DNA of 16,155 nucleotides from SZUA-521 sp041738285 (GCA_041738285.1 JBGSQB010000203.1:1-16155); one strand, 5' to 3'. Shown: positions 7,058-13,710, counted from the first letter of the stretch. The notes: a model not told the origin generated them from the sequence alone. Numbers and translations: made by a program.

Positions 7058-8149
7058 TCACCCATTGCGGAAAGTGATGGTCTGGCTGAATGTCCGTCGC
7101 AGGGGATCGCCTGCGTCGGTGACCACGTCGACGCTCGAGGCCGTCAGCGTGATACGCAGCGCGCGGATCTCGTTCACGCCTACCTGATCGAAAGTGACGT
7201 ACCGGTTCGCCGCTGCAATGTTGTTGTTCGGGGTGGTGTCGATGCCGAATAGCACCTGAAGATCTTCGACGCCTTCGACCAGTTCCACCGGCGGGTCCTC
7301 GCTGACTTTGCGCCACAGCGACCACGGCGCATCACCGCGATTGTTGGTGCCGGCACCCTCGGCGATGTAGTAGATATCGCTGAACACGCGGCCGACGTTC
7401 GAGCCCTGGGCGTTGGTCGCCTCACCATAGGGCGCGCCCTGATCGGACAACGACTTCCCCGGGGCATTCTGGTAAATGGCGCCGCCCGTACCGCGTGTGA
7501 TGGTCGCCGTGAGGCCCGCTGCGGCGAGTGCGGTGACACGCATGAGTGCCGCCTGTTCGCAGTTGTTGATGGCGACGAAATCATCGACGGCGAACTGCAG
7601 CCCAGCGGCTGGAACCGCCACATCGATCGTTGCGCTATCACTCTGTACGATGCTGGCAATGGGCGCGCCCGGAATTTCCACGTGGCGCAGCACCAGCACA
7701 TCGGTGAGTGGTCGCATCGCGGCGACGTCGATACCGTTGCCGTTGACGAAGGCGTTCACGGTGCTGCCGCCGGTTTCACGCGGCAGCGGCGTCAGCGCCG
7801 GCACCCAATCGTTGATGCCGGTACCGTTGTTGGTGCCATGGAATGCCTGCACAGGCGTTGAAAGGTCGAACTCGAACAACTGGGCCCACGCGCCATTCAT
7901 CGAGTTGTAGATCTTGTCGGGCTCGGGATCGCAGCCGAAGTAGCCAGCGGCCCGCGCCGAGCGGGCGACGAAGTCGAGCGCGAAGCGCGCGTTTTCCTGC
8001 AGCCGCGCCTGATTGTTCAACAGGTTGTAGGTCTGGTTGTTGCCGACGAACAGCGACACGATGCCGGCGGTCACGACCACACCGAGACCGAGCGCGATCA
8101 TCAGTTCGACCAGCGAGAAACCCTTTGCGCGACGCTGCATGGACTTCAT
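7058..8149 (-). CDS. pilW: PilW-type minor pilin
   Basis: 363 residues. The prepilin leader RRAKG is followed by FSLVELMIALGLGVVVTAGI, with Glu at +5 of the mature protein. The adjacent segment NNQARLQENARFALDFVARSAR (residues 45-66) is typical of PilW, as is the late VEGVEDLQVLFGID (291-304). Cysteines at 73 and 197 could pair. PilW is a large minor pilin that bridges the minor-pilin complex and PilY1. The start at 8149 follows the pilV stop by one base, so translation is probably coupled. A second ATG at 8140 would shorten the leader by three residues and is also possible. The stop lies five bases before the chosen pilX start. Confidence 0.92.
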   Translation of the reverse strand: MKSMQRRAKGFSLVELMIALGLGVVVTAGIVSLFVGNNQTYNLLNNQARLQENARFALDFVARSARAAGYFGCDPEPDKIYNSMNGAWAQLFEFDLSTPVQAFHGTNNGTGINDWVPALTPLPRETGGSTVNAFVNGNGIDVAAMRPLTDVLVLRHVEIPGAPIASIVQSDSATIDVAVPAAGLQFAVDDFVAINNCEQAALMRVTALAAAGLTATITRGTGGAIYQNAPGKSLSDQGAPYGEATNAQGSNVGRVFSDIYYIAEGAGTNNRGDAPWSLWRKVSEDPPVELVEGVEDLQVLFGIDTTPNNNIAAANRYVTFDQVGVNEIRALRITLTASSVDVVTDAGDPLRRTFSQTITFRNG

Positions 8150-8150
8150 C

Positions 8151-8660
8151 TCAACCCCTGCTGTCGATCACGACGGTCGTCGGATTGACCTGGTTCGGCT
8201 CCTGCCACCGCACCGTAATGGTGACGATGCCACCGGCATTGATCGCGATCGCACCATCGCCGCTCGGCAATCCTGGTTGCGCCGTGATGTCCGGAAGAAT
8301 GTTTGGGCGCAGCGCGGTGCAGGCGCCGAGGGCGTTGTACGCGCCCAGCGAGCACTTCCAAACGCCGATGTCGAAGGCCGCCATCTGCGCTTCGGTGCAT
8401 ACCGCGGCATTGCAATCGCCGATACCCGATGGCGGCGTTCCGATCGCGACGGCATCGTAGTTGCCACCGGGATTCGCTCGAATACGGTCCATCATGTCGT
8501 AGGCGAGCTGCACCGCTTCGGCACGCACCAAGGCACCCCGGTTGTTCTGCAGACTGACCATCTGCAGACCGGTGATGCCGAGCACGCCGATACCCATCAC
8601 GAGCACCGCAACGAGCAACTCGATCATCGAAAATCCGGCTTGGAGGCGTCGTGACATCAT
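8151..8660 (-). CDS. pilV: PilV-type minor pilin
   Basis: 169 residues. The leader RRLQAG is followed by FSMIELLVAVLVMGIGVLGI and then GLQMVSLQNNRGALVRAEA and a DMMDRIRAN segment (55-63), the classic PilV N-terminus. Glu stands at +5 after the predicted cut. Cys 83, 88, 103 and 114 suggest disulfides in the globular head. The C-terminal strand ITVRWQEPN also matches the family. The ATG at 8660 overlaps the FimT-like gene stop in an ATGA; a second ATG follows directly at 8657. PilV helps initiate pilus assembly together with the FimU/FimT-like pilin, PilW and PilX. Confidence 0.92.
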   Translation of the reverse strand: MMSRRLQAGFSMIELLVAVLVMGIGVLGITGLQMVSLQNNRGALVRAEAVQLAYDMMDRIRANPGGNYDAVAIGTPPSGIGDCNAAVCTEAQMAAFDIGVWKCSLGAYNALGACTALRPNILPDITAQPGLPSGDGAIAINAGGIVTITVRWQEPNQVNPTTVVIDSRG

Positions 8661-9163
8661 GGATTGCAGTCCAGTTCGGCGGAGGACACGCGGCCAATTG
8701 CAGACAAGGTAACGCGGCGGCCGATGTCTTCATCGGGATTGCACAGATCGATGCCCCCGCCGGCCGCGCCGTTCAGAAGGCCGCGCGAGTTGAATGTGAC
8801 CGCAGCCACCGTGTCGAGCGCACCCGTGGCGTCGAACGTCGTGTCGCCCAGCGGGGCGAAGGTGCGCAGCGCGTTGTTGCAGTTTCCGGCCACGAGCACC
8901 ACGCACCAGCCGGGGCCCCACTCATTGCCGTTGTCGGACGCGTCCACGGCTTGCAGGGTGACGTTGGCCCCCTGCCGGCCCGCTTCGCTGCGCGCGTACT
9001 GGACCGCGAGTACGAAGTCGTTCAACTGCGTCGTGAGCGTGCGCTGCGCAATGAACCCGTTCCACGCCGGTAGCGCGAGACCGAGGAGCACACCAGCGAT
9101 GGCCAGTGCGATCAGGATCTCTACCAGCGTGATACCGCGTTGTCGTTGCGAATCAGACTTCAT
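8657..9163 (-). CDS. fimT: FimT/FimU-type (GspH-like) minor pilin
   Basis: 168 residues. The leader ends QRQRG and the mature N-terminus is ITLVEILIALAIAGVLLGLA, with Glu at +5. The globular part has features of the GspH/FimT domain: LNDFVLAVQYARSEA (47-61), PGWCVVL (84-90), FNSRGLL (124-130) and a terminal VTLSAIGRVSSAELDC (151-166). Cysteines at 87, 95, 141 and 166 are spaced for two disulfides. A GAGGA ribosome site lies about five bases before the ATG at 9163. P. aeruginosa has both FimT and FimU at this locus; only one such gene is present here, so it probably fills the FimU role in the priming complex and the symbol is approximate. FimT-type pilins have also been linked to DNA binding in natural transformation; I cannot tell whether this one binds DNA. 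Confidence 0.88.
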   Translation of the reverse strand: MKSDSQRQRGITLVEILIALAIAGVLLGLALPAWNGFIAQRTLTTQLNDFVLAVQYARSEAGRQGANVTLQAVDASDNGNEWGPGWCVVLVAGNCNNALRTFAPLGDTTFDATGALDTVAAVTFNSRGLLNGAAGGGIDLCNPDEDIGRRVTLSAIGRVSSAELDCNP

Positions 9164-9330
9164 GTGTCCTCGTCATTCACCCGACGGTGGCTAGTTTGCC
9201 TGCCGTCGATACAGCCACATGACGGGGGATCGACGGTGAGTCTATGAGAAGGCGGGCGCGGTGCAACGCACTGCCCGATGAATGGAACGTTTTTTCCGGC
9301 CCAGCGGCACAATGCAGGCGCACGTGCGGC
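9164..9330. other. Intergenic gap between pilE and the FimT-like gene
   Basis: 167 bases with no coding potential that I can support. It holds the inverted repeat at 9203-9236, a small GCACGTGC palindrome near 9318-9325, and the fimT ribosome site. On the minus strand TTGCAC and TAGACT, 16 bases apart (about 9243-9270), could be a poor promoter. I see no hairpin followed by a T run, so read-through from pilE into the minor-pilin genes is possible. Confidence 0.5.
9203..9236. repeat. Inverted repeat upstream of the FimT-like gene
   Basis: CCGTCGAT at 9203-9210 and its exact reverse complement ATCGACGG at 9229-9236, separated by 18 bases, 40 bases upstream of the start codon. The spacing of about two helical turns would suit a dimeric regulator. 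It is short enough to be chance in DNA of this composition. Confidence 0.35.
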
Positions 9331-9792
9331 TCAATCATGCCAGTCATCTTCACCCGCATCGGCGTAGGTGCCATTGTTGTTCTTGTTCCAGCGCCGGGCT
9401 CCGGAGGCGTCGAGCTCGAGTCCGCCATCGCCGTCGACCACGCTACCGACGTCGGGTACCGCGCGAACCGTGAACGTGTTCGCATTCGCGACTTCCACAG
9501 TGATCGTGTAGTTCACCGAACTCGGATTGCAGATATTGATCGTCACCGGACCGGTGTCTGCCCCCGGGGTTGCGGGGTTGTTGTCGACATCCACATGCCC
9601 TGCATAGGTGAATGTCTGGCTGGCGAGCCGTTCGAGGCCCTGACCGCACAACAGCAGATCCTTCATGGCATCGGCGCGGAAGGTACGGACGCTGTACTGG
9701 GTGTAGATCGGTATGGCAATTGCCGACACGATGGCAAGGATTGCGAGCACGACCAGCAGCTCGATGAGGGTAAAGCCCCGAATTCGGCGCAT
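9331..9792 (-). CDS. pilE: PilE-type pilin
   Basis: 153 residues from the ATG at 9792, chosen because GAAGGA lies upstream and the class III leader is then a standard six residues, MRRIRG. The mature protein begins FTLIELLVVLAILAIVSAIAIPIYTQY, with Glu at +5 and the Pro kink of type IV pilins. TFRADAMKDLL is also family-typical. Cys 49 and Cys 88 are the only cysteines. The end is odd: an Asn-rich stretch NKNNNGTYADAGEDDW that resembles an acidic metal-binding loop. It sits next to the minor pilins, so I call it PilE, but a role as a major subunit cannot be excluded from sequence alone. It lies 102 bases after fkpB, with its own likely control region. In P. aeruginosa pilE is at the other end of the cluster, after pilY2. 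Confidence 0.88.
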   Translation of the reverse strand: MRRIRGFTLIELLVVLAILAIVSAIAIPIYTQYSVRTFRADAMKDLLLCGQGLERLASQTFTYAGHVDVDNNPATPGADTGPVTINICNPSSVNYTITVEVANANTFTVRAVPDVGSVVDGDGGLELDASGARRWNKNNNGTYADAGEDDWHD

Positions 9793-9894
9793 GGGACATC
9801 CTTCAATGACGGGCCCCGTCACTGTAGGCCGCAGAGGGCCCCGGCCCCAATTGACTGCCGCCCAGCGGCCGCTTTCCGCCGATGAGCGGTAGCG
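9793..9894. other. fkpB-pilE intergenic region with three GC-rich dyads
   Basis: 102 bases. Three short palindromes lie in a row: TGACGGGCCCCGTCA (9807-9821), GGGCC-CC-GGCCC (9836-9847) and GCCGC-CCA-GCGGC (9857-9869). The last is placed to end the fkpB transcript but lacks a T run. I found no convincing sigma-70 or sigma-54 promoter for pilE here. Confidence 0.5.
9807..9821. promoter_or_regulatory. Perfect dyad just upstream of the pilE ribosome site
   Basis: TGACGGG-C-CCCGTCA is a 7-bp perfect inverted repeat around a single central base. It ends 14 bases before the pilE ATG and directly abuts the ribosome site. In mRNA it would form a strong stem just 5' of GAAGGA. It could be a protein operator or a translation-modulating hairpin; neither is shown. 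Confidence 0.45.
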
Positions 9895-10338
9895 TCAGGC
9901 CAGTTCGACCTTGACGATGGAGACATCGAAGATCAGGTCCTTACCGGCCAGCGGATGATTGAAGTCGATCACCACGAGGTCCCCCTGCAAGGACTTCACG
10001 ATGCCCGGTAAGTGCCCCCCAGGACCATCAAAGGCCACCACGACCCCCGGCTCCAGCACCATGTCGGCGCCGAATTGGGATCTGGGCATCAACCGCAGAT
10101 TCTCTTCCCGAGGCTGACCGAAGGCCACATCCGGCGCCAGGCTGATCTGCTCGTCCGCGCCGGCGGTCAAGCCGAACAGCGAGCGTTCTATGCCTTCGGG
10201 CAGCGTGCCGTCTCCCACGACGAAGCTTGCGGCCCTGCCACGCCGAGTGGTGTCGATCTCCTCGCCCGTACCTGCCAGCAGCAGGGAGAAGTGGAGCGTT
10301 ACTCGTGTACTCGGCCCAATCGGTACGCGGGACTTCAT
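9895..10338 (-). CDS. fkpB: FKBP-type peptidyl-prolyl isomerase of the SlpA/FkpB family
   Basis: 147 residues, close to the 149 of E. coli SlpA. It starts at the ATG at 10338, which overlaps the lspA stop as ATGA. The first half has the FKBP strand VTLHFSLLLAGTGEEIDTT (13-31) and then FVVGDGTLPEGIERSLFGLTAGA (39-61), as in SlyD/SlpA proteins. APDVAFGQPREENL (68-81) leads into the inserted IF domain (about 72-125), and the chain returns with DFNHPLAGKDLIFDV (125-139), the conserved ending of the family. There is no signal peptide, so it should act in the cytoplasm as a prolyl isomerase and chaperone. In many gammaproteobacteria it sits between lspA and ispH; here ispH is missing and pilE follows. 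Confidence 0.93.
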   Translation of the reverse strand: MKSRVPIGPSTRVTLHFSLLLAGTGEEIDTTRRGRAASFVVGDGTLPEGIERSLFGLTAGADEQISLAPDVAFGQPREENLRLMPRSQFGADMVLEPGVVVAFDGPGGHLPGIVKSLQGDLVVIDFNHPLAGKDLIFDVSIVKVELA

Positions 10339-10829
10339 TTCGCCGCCGCCCGCCGTGCCGCTCGACCTTCGAGCACCATGGACAGAATCCACAGTCCTGC
10401 ACCGATGGTGATCGCAGAGTCGGCCACATTGAATGCCGGAAAATAGTGCTGGTCGTAATGCACGAGTATGAAATCGACGACAAAGCCGTGGACGGCGCGA
10501 TCCCACAGGTTGCCGAGCGCACCAGCGAGAATCAGTGCGTAGCCCCATGCTGCGAACCGTTCGATCGTGTTGCTCGGACGCGCGATCTTCCGGATCTCGA
10601 ATATGAGCCAGGCGGAGAACCCGATTGCCAACAGGACGAAGAACCAGCGCTGCCAGCCGCCGGCGTCCGCGAGCATGCTGAACGCAGCACCGGTATTGTT
10701 GAGGTGAATCCAGCCGAACACTGGCAGCACGGCAACGTATTCACCGAGTTCGAGCGCGCTCGCCGCGACCCACTTGGTGATGCGATCGAGCGCAACGATG
10801 AGCGCGGCGATGCTGAGCCACTTGGTCAT
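10335..10829 (-). CDS. lspA: Lipoprotein signal peptidase (signal peptidase II)
   Basis: 164 residues with four predicted membrane helices (about 4-22, 61-77, 93-110 and 135-153). The enzyme is an inner-membrane aspartic protease that removes signal peptides from diacylglyceryl-modified prolipoproteins. Family motifs are all present: DRITKW (15-20), NNTGAAFSML (44-53), ALGNLWDR (104-111), GFVVDF (115-120) with catalytic Asp119, and FPAFNVADSAI (130-140) with catalytic Asp137. The ATG at 10829 overlaps the ribF stop (ATGA), and its own stop overlaps fkpB in the same way, so the three genes should be one translationally coupled unit. The basic C-terminus EGRAARRAAAK is cytoplasmic. Confidence 0.97.
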   Translation of the reverse strand: MTKWLSIAALIVALDRITKWVAASALELGEYVAVLPVFGWIHLNNTGAAFSMLADAGGWQRWFFVLLAIGFSAWLIFEIRKIARPSNTIERFAAWGYALILAGALGNLWDRAVHGFVVDFILVHYDQHYFPAFNVADSAITIGAGLWILSMVLEGRAARRAAAK

Positions 10830-11755
10830 TGTGAACGCTCGAAGTAGGCGCGCGCTGCCTGCATGTCATCGCCGATCTGCACTTTCAGCGCGTCCAGGGA
10901 CGGGAACTGCCTTTCGTCGCGAATGCGATGTCTGAAGCGCACCGTCAGCCGCGCACCGTAGATGTTGCGATCGAAGTCGAAAATGTGCACCTCGAGGAGC
11001 GGCTGGCGGCCGTCGACGGTGGGCCGTACTCCGACATTGGCAACGCCCTGATAGGTCTTGTCCAGCCCATCGATTTCCACGGCGAACACGCCGCTGACCG
11101 CCGCGCGGTAGCGTTTGAGCTGAATGTTCGCGGTGGGCGTGCCGAGGGTCCGGCCCAATTGGCGCCCGTACACGACTTTTCCCATGATGAAGTAGTCGTG
11201 GCCGAGCAGAGACTCCGCCAGCGACATCTCACCCGCCGCCAGCGCATCGCGAATGCGTGTGCTGGATACCCGACCGTGGTCGAACTCTAGCGTGCCCAGG
11301 TGATCGACACTGAAACCGAGGCGCTGCCCGGCGGATTGCAACATCGCAAAATCGCCTTCGCGACCACGGCCGAAGCGAAAGTCATCGCCAATCACGACGT
11401 AGCTGATGGCGAGTTGGCGACCGAGAAAGTCGTCGACGACTGCCTGCGCGCTGACTTGCGCCAGCCGCTCGTTGAACGGCAGACACAACACGCAATCGAT
11501 TCCGGTGGGCACCAGCAGCCGGATCTTCTCGCGAAACCGGGTCAGCCGCGCGGGCACAGTCGCGCCGCGGAAGAACTCCCGAGGCAGCGGCTCGAAAGTG
11601 ATCAGCGTGCTGGACACACCGAGGTCGGCGGCTTTTTGGGTCAAGTGCGCGAGCAGTTTGAGATGCCCATGATGCACACCATCGAAATTTCCAATCGTGA
11701 TCGCGCAGCCACGGTGGCGCGGTCGGATGTTGTGCAGGCCGCGAATGATCTCCAT
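10826..11755 (-). CDS. ribF: Bifunctional riboflavin kinase / FAD synthetase
   Basis: 309 residues, the normal length. It phosphorylates riboflavin to FMN and adenylylates FMN to FAD. The N-terminal adenylyltransferase domain shows GNFDGVHHGH (22-31), VIGDDFRFGRGREGD (121-135) and VSSTRIRDAL (163-172). The C-terminal flavokinase domain shows GRQLGRTLGTPTANI (197-211), GVANVGVRPTV (237-247) and EVHIFDFD (255-262). The start IRGLHNIRPRHRGCAITIGNFDG is typical of the family. No clear Shine-Dalgarno precedes the ATG. It lies 52 bases after murJ, with a perfect TATAAT in the gap, and overlaps lspA by four bases with no ileS between them, unlike E. coli and P. aeruginosa. Confidence 0.97.
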   Translation of the reverse strand: MEIIRGLHNIRPRHRGCAITIGNFDGVHHGHLKLLAHLTQKAADLGVSSTLITFEPLPREFFRGATVPARLTRFREKIRLLVPTGIDCVLCLPFNERLAQVSAQAVVDDFLGRQLAISYVVIGDDFRFGRGREGDFAMLQSAGQRLGFSVDHLGTLEFDHGRVSSTRIRDALAAGEMSLAESLLGHDYFIMGKVVYGRQLGRTLGTPTANIQLKRYRAAVSGVFAVEIDGLDKTYQGVANVGVRPTVDGRQPLLEVHIFDFDRNIYGARLTVRFRHRIRDERQFPSLDALKVQIGDDMQAARAYFERSQ

Positions 11756-11784
11756 GGACCGGGGACACCGAAGAACGTGGGCGC

Positions 11785-11790
11785 ATTATA
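11785..11790 (-). promoter_or_regulatory. Candidate -10 box for ribF-lspA-fkpB
   Basis: A perfect TATAAT on the minus strand in the murJ-ribF gap, 29 bases before the ribF ATG, leaving a leader of about 20 bases. No good -35 hexamer stands 16-18 bases upstream (GTCTAG at 17), and the extended -10 TG is one base out of place. It is plausible but not proven; read-through from murJ is also likely. Confidence 0.4.
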
Positions 11791-11807
11791 AGCACGCGCG
11801 CGCGCCG

Positions 11808-13382
11808 CTAGACGTGATAGCGCAGATGGGCGGGCCGCATCCCGAGCAGGAACATCACGACGAAGAACAGCAGTGCACCGCCACCGCATATGCCGGCAAG
11901 CCACATCACCCGCAGCAGGGAGGGCATGATCAGCCAGGCCTGATCCGGCGGGCAGACATATATAAGTAGCAGTGCCATGGCAGCTGCGGCCAGTGTGACC
12001 TTGGCGAGATAGCGGTAAAACGCCGGATCCGGCACGAATTGGCCGCCGCGGATGATGCCGCGCATCAACAGCCACGACTGCACCACCGCCGCCGTCGTGG
12101 TCGCGAGCGCGAGCCCGACGTGACCGAGCACCTGGAACAGCGCGAGATTCAGCACGATGTTTACGGCTACTGCCACCAAGGCGAAGCGGAACGGCGTGCG
12201 AGTGTCCTGACGGGCGAAGTACGCCGGCGCCAGCACCTTGACCAGGGTGAATGCCACCATGCCGACAGCAAATGCCTGAACGGCGAGCGCCGTCATGTGC
12301 ACGTCTATCGCGGTGAGCGCGCCGCGGTAGAAGATCGTCGCGATCACGGGCGTTGCGAGCAGATACAGGGACACCGCCGCGGGCACGGCAAACAACAGGC
12401 TCACGCGCAACCCCCAGTCGATCGTACGATTGAACCCCTCCATTGAACGGGTGGCGCTCAGGCGGGACAGGTTGGGCAACATCACCGTGGCAATGGTCAC
12501 CGCCACGAGGCCAATCGGCAGTTCCAGCAACCGGTCCGCGTAGTAGAGCCAGGAAATGCTACCGGTAACCAGGAGTGATGCGAGCAACGTATCGACCAGC
12601 GCATTGATCTGACTCACCGACGCTGCAAACACCGCTGGGACCACCAACCGACCGACCCGACGCGCCCCTGGATGGCGATGATCGATTCGCGGTCGCACAA
12701 GCAGATGCAGGCGCGCAAGCGAAGGTAGCTGAAACAGTAGCTGCACCAGACCGGCAGCGAATACGCCCCAGCCGAGCGCCATCACGGGCTCCTCGAACGC
12801 TCGTGTGCCAAACAACGCCGCGCCAATCAAACTGATGTTGAGGAGCACGGGCGTGAATGCCGGTACTGCGTACTTATCGTGTGCGTTGAGGAGCGCGCCG
12901 GCGAACGCCGTGAGGCTGATGAAGCCCAGATATGGAAAAGTGACGCGCAGCAGCTCCGTCGTCAAGGCGAGCTTGTCGGGTTGCTGCCAGAAGCCCGGCG
13001 CAAACCCGAGCACGAGCACAGGCGCCGCCAGCACACCGGTCAGGCACACCAGCAACACGATCGCTCCAAAGTTGCCGGACATCACCGCGATGAAGTCCAT
13101 CAGCGACTTACGATCACCGCCGGTGCGATAGGCCGCGAGCACCGGCACAAAAGCCTGCGAGAATGCGCCTTCCGCGAACAGTCGCCGGAAGAAGTTGGGA
13201 ATTCGAAACGCGACGAAGAAGGCATCGGCGACGGCCGATGCGCCGAAGAAATACGACAGCACCATGTCACGCACGAATCCCGACACACGCGATAGGCCCG
13301 TCATGGTGGCCACGGTCGCGCCCTGTCGACCGAGATTTCTGCGTCCCTCGGGCGCTGGTGGCGCTTCAGTCGAAGTTGACAT
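11808..13382 (-). CDS. murJ: Lipid II flippase MurJ
   Basis: 524 residues, a MATE/MOP-type membrane protein with about 14 helices that moves lipid II across the inner membrane for peptidoglycan synthesis. The signature DAFFVAFRIPNFFRRLFAEG continues into AFSQAFVPVL (53-82). Using a constant offset of 14 from the E. coli protein, the functional charged residues are kept: Arg32, Arg38, Asp53, Arg66 and Arg284 (in YYADRLLELP) match E. coli Arg18, Arg24, Asp39, Arg52 and Arg270. The first 15 residues, Pro- and Arg-containing, are an extra cytoplasmic tail; a later start would remove them, but no better ribosome site is visible. It is divergent from rpsT, whose -35 box overlaps the murJ start codon. 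It is followed after 52 bases by ribF. Confidence 0.97.
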   Translation of the reverse strand: MSTSTEAPPAPEGRRNLGRQGATVATMTGLSRVSGFVRDMVLSYFFGASAVADAFFVAFRIPNFFRRLFAEGAFSQAFVPVLAAYRTGGDRKSLMDFIAVMSGNFGAIVLLVCLTGVLAAPVLVLGFAPGFWQQPDKLALTTELLRVTFPYLGFISLTAFAGALLNAHDKYAVPAFTPVLLNISLIGAALFGTRAFEEPVMALGWGVFAAGLVQLLFQLPSLARLHLLVRPRIDHRHPGARRVGRLVVPAVFAASVSQINALVDTLLASLLVTGSISWLYYADRLLELPIGLVAVTIATVMLPNLSRLSATRSMEGFNRTIDWGLRVSLLFAVPAAVSLYLLATPVIATIFYRGALTAIDVHMTALAVQAFAVGMVAFTLVKVLAPAYFARQDTRTPFRFALVAVAVNIVLNLALFQVLGHVGLALATTTAAVVQSWLLMRGIIRGGQFVPDPAFYRYLAKVTLAAAAMALLLIYVCPPDQAWLIMPSLLRVMWLAGICGGGALLFFVVMFLLGMRPAHLRYHV

Positions 13383-13404
13383 GCATCAACCCCGCCTGCA
13401 TATT
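13376..13404 (+). promoter_or_regulatory. Predicted sigma-70 promoter of rpsT
   Basis: A perfect -35 TTGACA (13376-13381), 17 bases, then CATATT (13399-13404, four of six matches to TATAAT). Transcription would start near 13411, giving a leader of about 33 bases with a T-rich stretch and then AAGGAG. The -35 covers the first bases of murJ on the other strand. Confidence 0.6.
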
Positions 13405-13432
13405 ACCGCGCCTCGTTTTTTCGACCGTTGCG

Positions 13433-13438
13433 AAGGAG
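13433..13438 (+). promoter_or_regulatory. Ribosome binding site of rpsT
   Basis: AAGGAG five bases before the TTG at 13444. It decides that the gene starts at TTG, since no ATG or GTG stands at the conserved N-terminus. Confidence 0.85.
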
Positions 13439-13443
13439 TTCCT

Positions 13444-13710
13444 TTGGCCAATATTGCATCTGCCCGCAAGCGCGCGCGTCAGGCGGAGAAACGTCGCGGT
13501 CACAATGTGAGCCAACGCTCCATGGTGCGGACGTACATCAAGAAAATCCAAGCCGCGATCGCTGCTGGCGAAAAGCAGCAGGCCGTCGACGCATACAAGG
13601 CCGCGGTGCCGCGGATCGACGGGATGGTGAACAAGGGCATTCTCAGCAAGAACAAGGCGGCGCGGCACAAGTCGCGATTGAACGCTCAGATCAAAGCCCT
13701 CGCTGGCTGA
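13444..13710 (+). CDS. rpsT: 30S ribosomal protein S20
   Basis: 88 residues, the usual length. The protein begins (M)ANIASARKRARQAEKRR and continues through MVRTYIKKIQAAI, IDGMVNKGILSKNKAARHKSR and LNAQIKALAG, all typical of S20, which binds 16S rRNA in the body of the small subunit. It is very basic. The start codon is TTG; in E. coli rpsT also starts with UUG, and the weak start is tied to autogenous translational repression by S20. It is the only plus-strand gene in the window, expressed from its own promoter, divergent from murJ and convergent with proB, with 38 bases between the two stops. Those 38 bases contain the palindrome CGCCGGCG but no canonical terminator. Confidence 0.98.
   Translation: MANIASARKRARQAEKRRGHNVSQRSMVRTYIKKIQAAIAAGEKQQAVDAYKAAVPRIDGMVNKGILSKNKAARHKSRLNAQIKALAG

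Noticed and set aside
9331..9822. A longer pilE starting at 9822
   Set aside because: It would place ten extra residues before the prepilin leader and lie in the dyad. The ATG at 9792 has GAAGGA and a standard leader.
9793..9894. A sigma-54 promoter for pilE, as for pilin genes in Pseudomonas
   Set aside because: I found no GG-N10-GC pair with the right context; the near matches have the wrong spacing.
9895..10548. A longer fkpB starting at 10548 inside lspA
   Set aside because: The added 70 residues are shadow of lspA. The ATGA overlap and the family length support the start at 10338.
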